Shown: positions 25,263 through 33,004 of the stretch, one piece after another
Position numbering within the stretch: the stretch's first letter is position 1
Layout: each line of letters begins with the position of its first letter
Notes under the pieces: generated by a model
Databases searched by the model: none
Told to the model about the DNA's origin: nothing
What the model saw: only the letters and a program-made list of their open reading frames with translations
From: F23-B02 sp963613665
GTDB taxonomy: Bacteria > Bacillota > Clostridia > Oscillospirales > Oscillospiraceae
Direction: 5' to 3'
Length of the DNA stretch: 64,000 bases
NCBI GenBank assembly: GCA_963613665.1
Contig: CAVEAL010000004.1
Location: forward strand, 51,218 to 115,217
Program-made: the position numbers and the translations under genes

Positions 25263-27962
25263 TCAGAGCTTATCCACGGCGTCCTTGAGCGCCTTTACGG
25301 CAATCTTTCCGCCGCGCTTTGCCATGCCCGCGATGATGTGCGGCGCGAGCTTTTCGACCTTTGGCGATACGAATTCGTCTACCCAGATAAGCTTTATCGC
25401 ATCGAATTTGCACTTTGTCGTGCATATGCCGCAGCCAACGCAGCGATCCTCGTCGAGAACCACGGCACCGCAGCCGAGGCAGCGCTCGGTCTCCTTTTTC
25501 ATCTGCTCCTCTGTAAATGTGCCGCGCAGATCATTCATGCTGCTCTTTGCCTTTGCGGCACCGGCGTCGGCGGTTTTCTGGCGCGGAGCAGCGTCGTATC
25601 CGCCGAGTGCAAGTGCAGCCTTGGTCTTGTCGAGCGAGGTGAAAATGCGCCTGTCGCGGCCGAGATTCTGCGTCTGGCCGGGATGGACGTAGCGATGGAT
25701 GGATATCGCGCCTTCCTTTCCGGCCGCTATGGCGTTGATTACAAAGGCAGGGCCTGTAACAACGTCGCCGCCGGCAAACACGTCGGGCTCACCGGTCTGA
25801 TAAGACAGCTCATCGACCTTGACGCAGCCCTTTCTGTCAAGCTTCATCGCGCCCATATCGATGCCGCCCCAGTCGATGACCTGACCGACAGCGCCTATTA
25901 CGTTATCGACTCCGACCGTCTCAAACTCTCCGGTGGGCACGGGTGCGCGTCTGCCGGAAGCGTCGGGCATGCCGAGCTTCATCTTTTCAAGCTTCAGAGC
26001 GCTGACCCTGCCGTCCTCACCGATGATCTCGACAGGGGAGGAGAGAAGCCGGAGCTTCACGCCCTCGGCGAGGGCCGCCTCGATCTCCTCGGAATCGGCC
26101 TTGAGTTCGTCTCTGCCGCGGCGGTACACGAGCGTAACGTCCTCTGCGCCGAGCCTTACCGCACTGCGTGCAACGTCAACGGAGACATTGCCGCCGCCAA
26201 TTGCAGCGACGTGCCCGCCGAGCTTCATTGCACTGCCTGTGAGCGTGGAGCGCAGGAAGTCTATACCGCCGTAAACGCCCTCAAGCTCCTCGCCGGGAAT
26301 GCCGAGAGCTGAGCTTTTCTGTGCGCCGATGGCCATATAAAAGGCCTTGTAGCCCTGAGCTCTGAGCTCATCGAGACTTACGTCCTTACCGAGCTCAACG
26401 CCTGTTTTGAACTCGACACCCAGCTCGCGCAGGACCTCGATCTCGGAAAGAACAACGTCCTTTTCAAGCCTGAACGTGGGTATGCCCATCGTCATCATGC
26501 CGCCGAGCGTGTCCTCTTTTTCAAATACCGTCACGGGATAGCCCTTGACCGCAAGATAGTACGCGCAGCTAAGTCCCGCCGGACCCGCGCCGATGACGGC
26601 GATCTTCTGCGGAAACATTTTACCCGTCTGGTTGAGCATCCTGGGCACGAAGCGGTGTTCGGCCTTCATATCCTGCTCTGCGATGAATTTCTTTATATCG
26701 TCTATGGCGATGGGATCGTCTATATCTCCGCGTGTACAGGCGTCCTCACAGAACTTAGGACATACGCGCCCGCAGATGGCGGGGAAGGGGTTCTCCTTCT
26801 TTATGAGCTCGAGCGCTTCCTGATATCTGCCGAGCGCGGCAAGCTTTATATATCCCTGTACTGCGATGTGAGCGGGACAGCTGGTCTTGCAGGGCGCAGT
26901 GCCGGTTTCTACAACGTTTTCGCGGTTCTCGCGCCAGTTTTCGTTCCAGTGCTCCTTTGTCCAGAGCTTATCCTCCGGCGACTCCGAGCGGCTTATCTTC
27001 AAAGGCTCGGTCGAGCACAGCTTCTGACCGAGGCGCAGGGCGTTCATCTGGCAGTTCTCGACGCACTGACCGCAGGCAACGCACTTTTCCTTATCGACCT
27101 GTGCACGGTAGTTTGATTTCATTATCGTCGATGTGTTGAACAGTCTGCCGCCGCGCAGCGACAGGCAGGAGCATTCACAGCAGTTGCATATGCCGCCGAC
27201 CTCGCCCGTGCCGTCGGTATTTGACAGCTCGTGGATAAGGCCGTTATCCTCGGCACGCTTTAATATCTCGTAAGCCTCGGCCTTGGTGATCTCGCGTCCG
27301 TGCCCTGTCTTGACGTGGAAGTCGGCTGCCTTGTTGAGCATGATGCACATGTCCTCCTCAAGATGTCCGCAGCCCTCGCCCATGATCCTGCGTGTGCGGC
27401 GGCAGGAGCAGTCAGTAACTGCGAGCTTCCACGCGCCCTCTATATACTTGCTCAGCTGGTCTGACGTCACGGCGTGGCGGTTGAGGTCTATCGACTGCTG
27501 CACAGGGATAACGCGCATAACGCCCATGCCGCGCGGCAGGTTAGGCGTCATGAGCTTCATGTTCTTGAGAGTGTATTCGTCAAAGCAGCGCGCGATCTCC
27601 GGGTGCGCCTCGACCTGCTCCTTGTTGCCGACCATCATCTCCATGATACCCGGCACCCAGCAGGGCATGGTGTAGTATTCTGTGCCGTCGTCGGGGCTTG
27701 TGTATACGACAACAACTCCCTCATCGCCGAGCTCCCACAGGAGCTTTCTCGTGAGCTCCGGGCTTTTGCCGCATTTTTTCGATATCTCCTCGAGAGTCAT
27801 GCTGTGCCGTACCTTGCAGGCGAGCGCAACCTCCGCCTGCTCATCGGTCACCACCTCGGCCAGTATGCGGTACTCCGGATCGGACGGGACGTTAGGTATG
27901 CCGGTGTGAGCCTCAAGCGTTATCTTGTTTGCAAGCGCAAGTATTTTGGGCCTGAATGCCAT
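25263..27962 (-). CDS. GltD-like FAD/NAD(P) oxidoreductase with N-terminal winged-helix and multiple 4Fe-4S domains
   Basis: An 899-residue multidomain redox protein. In order: a winged-helix-like segment (residues 40-80, MTLEEISKKCGKSPELTRKL), a Cys-rich region (GGICNCCECSCLSL, about 260) and a 4Fe-4S ferredoxin motif (CVACGQCVENC, about 290), a GltD-type Fe-S N-domain (CKTSCPAHIAVQG; ICGRVCPKFCEDAC), an FAD site (VIGAGPAGLSCAYYL, about 455), an NAD(P) site (AIGGGNVSVDVARSAV, about 600), and a C-terminal ferredoxin pair (RCLGCGAVV; CVGCGICTTKC). The domain set suggests an electron-transfer or electron-bifurcating subunit. ATG behind GGGAGGAGAACATC. The physiological partner is unknown. Confidence 0.85.
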   Translation of the reverse strand: MAFRPKILALANKITLEAHTGIPNVPSDPEYRILAEVVTDEQAEVALACKVRHSMTLEEISKKCGKSPELTRKLLWELGDEGVVVVYTSPDDGTEYYTMPCWVPGIMEMMVGNKEQVEAHPEIARCFDEYTLKNMKLMTPNLPRGMGVMRVIPVQQSIDLNRHAVTSDQLSKYIEGAWKLAVTDCSCRRTRRIMGEGCGHLEEDMCIMLNKAADFHVKTGHGREITKAEAYEILKRAEDNGLIHELSNTDGTGEVGGICNCCECSCLSLRGGRLFNTSTIMKSNYRAQVDKEKCVACGQCVENCQMNALRLGQKLCSTEPLKISRSESPEDKLWTKEHWNENWRENRENVVETGTAPCKTSCPAHIAVQGYIKLAALGRYQEALELIKKENPFPAICGRVCPKFCEDACTRGDIDDPIAIDDIKKFIAEQDMKAEHRFVPRMLNQTGKMFPQKIAVIGAGPAGLSCAYYLAVKGYPVTVFEKEDTLGGMMTMGIPTFRLEKDVVLSEIEVLRELGVEFKTGVELGKDVSLDELRAQGYKAFYMAIGAQKSSALGIPGEELEGVYGGIDFLRSTLTGSAMKLGGHVAAIGGGNVSVDVARSAVRLGAEDVTLVYRRGRDELKADSEEIEAALAEGVKLRLLSSPVEIIGEDGRVSALKLEKMKLGMPDASGRRAPVPTGEFETVGVDNVIGAVGQVIDWGGIDMGAMKLDRKGCVKVDELSYQTGEPDVFAGGDVVTGPAFVINAIAAGKEGAISIHRYVHPGQTQNLGRDRRIFTSLDKTKAALALGGYDAAPRQKTADAGAAKAKSSMNDLRGTFTEEQMKKETERCLGCGAVVLDEDRCVGCGICTTKCKFDAIKLIWVDEFVSPKVEKLAPHIIAGMAKRGGKIAVKALKDAVDKL

Positions 27963-28127
27963 GATGTTCTCCTCCCTTTGACTTGTTCATTATTCATGTT
28001 ATGTATAAACACTTCTGCGTCAAGAATATCACATTTTAACAATTTGTCAATACAACCGCCGCAACGAGTGGGGAAATTATATGATTTGTACAAGCGCTGC
28101 GGCAATATAATATCCCGAGGTGATGCT

Positions 28128-28458
28128 ATGCTTGGAATATCGCTTACCATGCTGCTCGGCGGCGTGCTGCTCATGCTCAGGCTATCGCCGGGCGGCTCGT
28201 TTCCGAATCCCTTATCGGCGGAGGACGAGCGAAGGTACCTGCTTCTGTGGCAGGAAGGAGACATTGCGGCGAGAAATATGCTCGTTGAGCACAATCTCCG
28301 GCTCGTCGCGCACATCATCAAAAAATATTATACGCAGACAAACGATGCCGAAGACCTCATATCCATCGGCACGATAGGCCTTATAAAGGGCATTAACACT
28401 TATAAGCCTGACCGAGGTATCCGCCTTGCAACCTATGCAAGCCGCTGCATCGAGAATG
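28128..28458 (+). CDS. sigK: RNA polymerase sigma-K, N-terminal half (gene split by skin-like element)
   Basis: Codons 1-110 of the late mother-cell sporulation sigma factor. ATG at 28128 follows CGAGGTGA. A hydrophobic leader (MLGISLTMLLGGVLLMLRL) resembles the pro-sequence of Bacillus pro-SigK. Then comes region 2: ARNMLVEHNLRLVAHIIKKY, AEDLISIGTIGLIKGI, ATYASRCIEN. Homology stops at Cys-Ile-Glu-Asn, exactly where the skin element cuts sigK in B. subtilis. Unrearranged, the frame reads through into element DNA to a stop at 29063. Joining at GAATG (28454-28458 to 47141-47145) gives Asn-Glu-Ile-Leu-Met and an intact 232-residue protein. Confidence 0.95.
28454..28458 (+). repeat. attL core of the sigK element
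   Basis: GAATG within the sigK codons Glu-Asn-(Ala). It is identical to the attR core. The symmetry of the reconstructed attP is centred on the two A residues, the likely crossover dinucleotide. Confidence 0.85.
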
Positions 28459-28605
28459 CTATGCTATCACAACGGAAGAATCGGCAGTTGAGGTGGCGGA
28501 ACGGGTGTCTTTTGAGGCAAAATGGCGCCTGCTGGCGCGAGTGGGAGTCCGCTGTTATATTTTGCTTTCTAATGTTCAATGCCGGTCTGCACGTTTGCGT
28601 ATGTA

Positions 28606-28782
28606 TCATTTCTGCGCCCTTAGGTGCTTCTCCGCCGCGTCCACCAGCTCCAGCTTCTGCTCCGTGGAACAGGGCAGCTTCTGGACGTTTTTCAGCGCCT
28701 GCTCGGACTGGAACTTCGCCAGTTCCTGTGCAAGCTCCTGCTTTGTCTGCTGTGACTTCGGGAAAATCAAAAATACTTCCAT
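28606..28782 (-). CDS. 58-aa charged small protein next to the RepA_N remnant
   Basis: A short gene (58 codons) with a strong ribosome site (AAAGGAGGGCAGCC) before ATG at 28782. The product starts MEVFLIFPKSQQTKQELAQE and continues as a Gln/Glu/Lys-rich helix (LAKFQSEQALKNVQKLP, then KLELVDAAEKHLRAQK), probably coiled coil. It lies 90 bp downstream of the broken RepA_N gene on the same strand, as small accessory ORFs do in Firmicutes mobile elements. No function is recognised. Its size would also fit an excision cofactor, but nothing in the sequence shows that. Confidence 0.65.
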   Translation of the reverse strand: MEVFLIFPKSQQTKQELAQELAKFQSEQALKNVQKLPCSTEQKLELVDAAEKHLRAQK

Positions 28783-28871
28783 GGCTGCCCTCCTTTCCAG
28801 AGCATTTGCTGCTTCAATCTATGCGCGTTTACCAATGCGTATGTAGGCGTTTTTGCACGCTGCGCATGGCC

Positions 28872-29259
28872 TCAGGTCTGCGCATCGGGCGCTTCCTTGA
28901 CGATCAATTTGGCATCCGCCGGGTAATTCAGCGTGATGAGGGCGGGCTTGCCCAGCCCTTGCTTGCGGCGGATAATGAGGCCGCTGTATTCCAAACTCCC
29001 GGAAGATCCGCGTGGCGCTCTGGTGGCTGCGGTGGAGTTTGGTTTGCGCCTGTTCCAAGGTGAAGTACAGACGGATCGTGCCGTCCGGCTCGACGTAGCC
29101 GTTCTGCCGGGAGATGCTGGCTCTGTCCAGCAGAAGCGCGTAAAGTACCTTGGTGTCGTTGCTGATGTCACAGAGAGTTTCGTCTTGAAGCAAGAACCTT
29201 GGAAGCGGCACGTAGGATGCTGCCGGAATGCCGGTGGTAAACTTACAAAATGCTTTCAT
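28872..29259 (-). pseudogene. replication initiator RepA_N-domain protein, frameshifted
   Basis: A replication initiator A N-terminal (RepA_N) domain as found on Firmicutes plasmids and conjugative elements: RFLLQDETLCDISNDTKVLY, ALLLDRASISRQNGY, LEQAQTKLHRSHQSATRIFR. One extra T around 28998-29000 shifts the frame. Removing it restores R-E-L-E-Y-S-G-L-I-I-R-R-K-Q-G-L-G-K-P, the conserved end of the domain, and a stop at 28872 (about 129 residues). Start ATG 29259. This suggests the element, or part of it, was once a replicating or conjugative element. The domain is also short because the full-length protein has further C-terminal regions. Confidence 0.8.
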
Positions 29260-29458
29260 CTGACCTCCTATAGTCTCTCTATCTAACTAAGTGAATCAGT
29301 CTCCGGTTTTGTCCCAAACTTTCAAAAAAGTTCGGAGAATTTTGTGCGCTGCAATGCTCCTGCGGCAAACAAATCATTTGCGCTAAAACCCCCTTTCGCT
29401 TTACAACGGACACAATGATGCTGAGCGTCACGCTTTTGTCATAACGAAGGCAAAAAAG

Positions 29459-29485
29459 AAGCGCCTGTCACTACGACAAGCGCTT
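29459..29485 (-). terminator. hairpin terminator, also covers the otherwise empty 29260-29498 stretch
   Basis: A stem AAGCGCcTGTC / GACAaGCGCTT with one mismatch and loop ACTAC, directly after the stop of the 29.5-30.2 kb gene. I see nothing else in 29260-29458. Confidence 0.65.
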
Positions 29486-29498
29486 TGGTTTGCATCAA

Positions 29499-30236
29499 TT
29501 ATTCGAGCAAATCCTCTATATCCCTTTGATCGTATTCAGTTTTCTGCATCAGCCGACAGACACCGTCTGCCTCGTCCCGCTGCTGCAAAAGCTGAGCAAA
29601 CGCCCGATAGAGCGCGGTTTGCCGCCGCTCGATCGCACCGCGATTCTGCTGCATGGCGTCCGCCGTTTTGCGGATGGACAGCCCCTCGGAAAAGCGTTTC
29701 CGGAAGAGATCGGCGTAGTCGTCGAGCACTGTTTTGAGCGACTGCTTGGCAAACGCAAGATCCTCGCACATAGCTCGGTATTCCTCTCGGTTGGATATGC
29801 CGATGTACTGCTTTCGCTCTCGAATGAGCTTGTATCGCCGCAGATCCATCCGGTAGTTTTCACAGATGTCCTTGGCGTATTCGTAGTAGGTTCTGCTGCG
29901 ACGGATGGCGCGCTCTACGTACTCGTCATCAACGTAAGTGAAGGGCTTGCTCTTGGGCTCCGGGAAGCCGTCCTCATACACCTCGCGGACGGTGCCTTCG
30001 TCGATCTCGCGCCGGGTCTGGCGGACGTATTTATCCCGCAGCACACCATCGACTTCGACCTGCTCGCAGAAGGAGGTGTACCGAATGAGGTAGTAATGCT
30101 CGTTGTCTTCTTTGGCAAAGCTGGCGTCCTTGCAGACCACGATGGACTCGCCCGTGTCGCTGTCCTTCAGCACCCGGACGACGAAAATAGGTTTGCCGTC
30201 GTAACGTTTGTAAAACCCAGCAAATACACGTTTCAT
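29499..30236 (-). CDS. hypothetical mobile-element protein with C-terminal HTH-like region
   Basis: A 245-residue charged protein (ATG 30236; an in-frame GTG at 30242 is better spaced from GGGAGGG). N-terminal beta-rich part: FAGFYKRYDGKPIFVVRVLK and NEHYYLIRYTSFCEQVEVDG. The middle is highly basic and Tyr/Arg-rich (YVERAIRRSRTYYEYAKDIC). The C-terminus resembles a sigma region-4-like helix-turn-helix (GLSIRKTADAMQQNRGAIER). No named family is recognised. It lies within the sigK element, upstream of the RepA_N remnant on the same strand, and could be a replication or control protein of the older element. Confidence 0.65.
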   Translation of the reverse strand: MKRVFAGFYKRYDGKPIFVVRVLKDSDTGESIVVCKDASFAKEDNEHYYLIRYTSFCEQVEVDGVLRDKYVRQTRREIDEGTVREVYEDGFPEPKSKPFTYVDDEYVERAIRRSRTYYEYAKDICENYRMDLRRYKLIRERKQYIGISNREEYRAMCEDLAFAKQSLKTVLDDYADLFRKRFSEGLSIRKTADAMQQNRGAIERRQTALYRAFAQLLQQRDEADGVCRLMQKTEYDQRDIEDLLE

Positions 30237-30508
30237 CGACACGAATAAGCCCTCCCTTCCTCTGATTTTCTTACAGTATAGCACAGATTTCGGCGGAGAG
30301 AAAGAGCGGCGTGAGGACGAAGAAAACTGAGATTGGAGAGAATAGCAAGCACAGCCGCTGTCCGTACACGCGGCGATTTTGGGATAATCCCAAACCCATA
30401 TTCCTGACTGGAAATATCTATCCGTTTCACAAGGTGTTGAAGAATGGAGCGTCTTGACCCGACGTATACAGATTTTGTGTGGAAATAGACGTATACAGGG
30501 TGCAATGC

Positions 30509-30696
30509 GGATAGATGAGTTCTGAGCCATTCCAGATGATGCTGCAAAACCAACAGACGCGAGAATCAAGAACGGAAAGTATATCAAGAGGCCCGTTGAA
30601 AATGAAAAATGAGTTGCAGATTATAACAGCGATTCTGATTCGAAATCAGGTAGTCGCGCAAGCGGCTCGTGGGTTCGAATCCCACTCTATCCGCCA
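30509..30696 (+). pseudogene. tRNA-Ser(CGA)-like remnant
   Basis: Positions 30634-30696 form the 3' two-thirds of a tRNA-Ser: anticodon stem-loop TCTGATTCGAAATCAGG with CGA, long variable arm AGTCGCGCAAGCGGCT, T arm GTGGGTTCGAATCCCAC, 3' acceptor TCTATCC, G, CCA. The matching 5' acceptor GGATAGA is found only at 30509-30515. ATGAGTT occurs at 30515-30521 and 30609-30615, so a 94-bp segment flanked by a 7-bp repeat appears to interrupt the gene. Without it the D arm is still poor. Likely a former integration site or a dead tRNA. Confidence 0.6.
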
Positions 30697-30705
30697 TTCG
30701 AAAAC

Positions 30706-30746
30706 CCTGCTATATCAAGGCTTTTGCCCATATAGCAGGATTTTTG
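30706..30746 (+). terminator. terminator after the tRNA-Ser-like remnant
   Basis: A 10-bp stem CCTGCTATAT / ATATAGCAGG followed by ATTTTTGTT. Confidence 0.8.
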
Positions 30747-30759
30747 TTATAAACACGAA

Positions 30760-30806
30760 AAGCCCAACTCGGAGTTGGAAAAATTTCCCGACTCCGAGTG
30801 GGGCTT
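30760..30806 (-). terminator. long inverted repeat at the end of the permease operon
   Basis: 16-bp arms (AAGCCCAACTCGGAGT / ACTCCGAGTGGGGCTT) with one mismatch and a 15-nt loop, 98 bp beyond the permease stop, with T-rich sequence after it on the minus strand. Between it and the permease stop (30807-30903) I see nothing. Confidence 0.6.
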
Positions 30807-30903
30807 GGCAATAAGTTATGCCGAGCTTTGAGGACGCTTAATACGGAGCGTACAGCGCACTATTCAAAGCGTGGATTTCAACTGCAGACACAGCGGTCCT
30901 TTC

Positions 30904-32235
30904 TCACGGCAGATTGGGGAAAACGTACATGAACAGCGCGCAGACGACCGTACCGCAGAATGTTGCCAATGTTGTTGACACGAACATGGGAGGATAGCCC
31001 TCCTTCATGTTCAGGTCTGCAATGCCGAGGTTTATAATGACAGCTGTTCCGTACGGCATCGTATCAACGATTGAGCAGGCAAAGCACGATACACGGTGGA
31101 TAAAGGCCGCGGACAGACCCGCTGCCTGGCAGCGTTCTGCGACAATGGGGATGCCGACGCGTATTGCTGAGGACGAGGAGGTCGTGAGCGCGGCGACGAT
31201 GCTTATTGCAACGATGAGAATAAGTACCGGCGATATGTTCATGTCGAAAACCGAGTCAAGCATGCTTTGAAATTCCGGCAGCGACTGTACGATGGAGGTA
31301 AAGCCGACTATTGAGCCCACTGCGCTGCAGGGACCGAAGGCCATGCTTCCACCGGCGGTGCAGCTGTCGATGAGCTCATTTCTGCGGCTTCCGTCTCTCA
31401 GAGGCAGCTGCTTCCAGAAAAGCACAATCGATAGTAGCCAGGCTATGATCGTAGCCGTAAAAATACCTACGGAGAAGGCGTTGAACAATACGACAAGGAC
31501 TAGCAGCGGCACGACCGCGAGCAGAGCGTTGGGGCGCTCCTTATCCTCGCTTACAACGATGTCTTTAGGTCCGTACGCAAAGACCTCTCCGCGTGCGATA
31601 GCCTTCCTTATCATAAGCGTCATAACGACAGTTGTCACGAATATCTCCGTGATAACGGCCACTATGCCGCCGCAGAGTCCGGCATATGATGTCGTGCCGA
31701 GAGCCTGCATGGCGAGAACATTAACGACCTCCGCTGAGCCCGGGCCTGACATCGCAAAGGTGTAAACTCCGCAGGACAGGATGCCCATTACAAAGCGCTT
31801 GGGGATACCCGAGCGTTCCATAAGACGGAGCGCTATCGGGTACATCGCAATAAGCGTCACAAGCGAATTCATGCCGCAGTACGCCAGGACTCCGCTCGCC
31901 GCCACCATCGCAAGTATGCACGAAACATACTTGCGGGTCGGGCTGGTGCCTTCCTTAAACAGTGCGTTTGAAAGGGCATCTCCGATGGCGTTTACCGCGC
32001 CGGAGCGATTGTATATTTGAGCCAGAAGGCTTCCGGAGAAGATCACCGGAAACAGCGATTTGAACATCGTACAGAAGCCGTCGAAATAAACGTTCGTCAT
32101 GGTCTCGCCGTACGGCAGACCGTTTAAGAATATGACGACTGCTGCGGCTACCATTCCGACGATCAGCGGGCTCCAACGCCGTATCATAAGCGTGACGACG
32201 ACCGCAAAGCCCAGGAAAATGCTGAGATAGCCCAT
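30904..32235 (-). CDS. GntP-family (gluconate-type) permease
   Basis: A 443-residue transporter with about 12 hydrophobic helices. GntP/ion-transporter-superfamily features: N-terminal GYLSIFLGFAVVVTLMIRRW, a re-entrant-like loop AYCGMNSLVTLIAMYPIA, SGPGSAEVVNVLAMQALG, and TSSSSAIRVGIPI. Family members carry gluconate and related organic acids with H+ symport. ATG behind GGAAGGAGAACT. It is the last gene of a four-gene minus-strand operon (OYE reductase, MFS, SDR, permease), 19 bp after the SDR. In this setting it may import the substrate or a carboxylate co-substrate; specificity is unknown. Confidence 0.82.
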   Translation of the reverse strand: MGYLSIFLGFAVVVTLMIRRWSPLIVGMVAAAVVIFLNGLPYGETMTNVYFDGFCTMFKSLFPVIFSGSLLAQIYNRSGAVNAIGDALSNALFKEGTSPTRKYVSCILAMVAASGVLAYCGMNSLVTLIAMYPIALRLMERSGIPKRFVMGILSCGVYTFAMSGPGSAEVVNVLAMQALGTTSYAGLCGGIVAVITEIFVTTVVMTLMIRKAIARGEVFAYGPKDIVVSEDKERPNALLAVVPLLVLVVLFNAFSVGIFTATIIAWLLSIVLFWKQLPLRDGSRRNELIDSCTAGGSMAFGPCSAVGSIVGFTSIVQSLPEFQSMLDSVFDMNISPVLILIVAISIVAALTTSSSSAIRVGIPIVAERCQAAGLSAAFIHRVSCFACSIVDTMPYGTAVIINLGIADLNMKEGYPPMFVSTTLATFCGTVVCALFMYVFPNLP

Positions 32236-32254
32236 AGTTCTCCTTCCCGGCCGC

Positions 32255-33001
32255 TTACACCATCGTTGTGCCGCCGTTCATTGAAACGACCTGTCCGGTA
32301 ATAAAGTCAGACGCGAGGAAGTATCTTACGATGTGGTACATCTCCGAAACCTCGCCGGCTCTCTGCAGCGGGCAGCCCTTAGTGCGGCTTTCCATGAGCT
32401 CGGGGTCGATGCGCACTGCGTCCCAATACATATCGGTCTTGTGAGAGCCCGGCGCTATGGCGTTGACCTGGATATTATACTGGCCGAGGTCTATGGCGTG
32501 TGCCTGGGTCATGCCGCGAACGGCAAATTTCGAGGCGGAATACGCAAGGGAGCCTCTTGCGGCGCGAAGTCCCGCCGCCGAGCACAGGTGGATTATCTTT
32601 CCAAAGTGATTTGCGATCATAAGATCACAGAAATAGCGTGTCATGAAGAAGGTGCCCTTGACATTGACATCTATAACATCGCAGAAATCCTTTGGAACTA
32701 TGACCTCGGAGGTCTGATTGGTGTATATACCGGCGTTGTTTATAAGAACGGCAAGGTTCGTGCCCATGGTCTCCTCCGCCCACTTTCGGAACGCGATGAC
32801 CTCGTTCTCGTTCTGGATGGAGATCTTGTACATCTCTACCCTGACGCCGTATGTCTGCGCCAGTCTTTCCTTCACGGCCTGTGCTCTGTCTGCCTTGTTC
32901 TGATAGGTGATAATGAGATCGTAGCCTTCGCGGGCAAGCTCCTCTGCGCAGGCCTCGCCGAGACCTCTGGACGCGCCTGTAACTATGCCATATTTATTCA
33001 T
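32255..33001 (-). CDS. short-chain dehydrogenase/reductase (classical, FabG/HSDH-like)
   Basis: A 248-residue classical SDR: cofactor loop TGASRGLGEACAEEL near residue 8, NNAG at about 90, catalytic Ser in HLCSAAGL near 141, YSASK near 155, and the C-terminal TGQVVSMNGGTTMV. Such enzymes interconvert secondary alcohols and ketones with NAD(P)H; hydroxysteroid dehydrogenases and FabG have this architecture. The operon context (OYE reductase and MFS transporter directly upstream, 3-bp gap to MFS) points to a catabolic or xenobiotic role rather than fatty acid synthesis. Substrate not determined. Confidence 0.88.
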   Translation of the reverse strand: MNKYGIVTGASRGLGEACAEELAREGYDLIITYQNKADRAQAVKERLAQTYGVRVEMYKISIQNENEVIAFRKWAEETMGTNLAVLINNAGIYTNQTSEVIVPKDFCDVIDVNVKGTFFMTRYFCDLMIANHFGKIIHLCSAAGLRAARGSLAYSASKFAVRGMTQAHAIDLGQYNIQVNAIAPGSHKTDMYWDAVRIDPELMESRTKGCPLQRAGEVSEMYHIVRYFLASDFITGQVVSMNGGTTMV

Positions 33002-33004
33002 TAT

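Noticed and set aside
28128..29063. A single 311-aa open frame continuing from the sigK start into element DNA
   Set aside because: The sequence after codon 110 has no similarity to SigK and overlaps minus-strand genes; it is the read-through product of the unrearranged locus.
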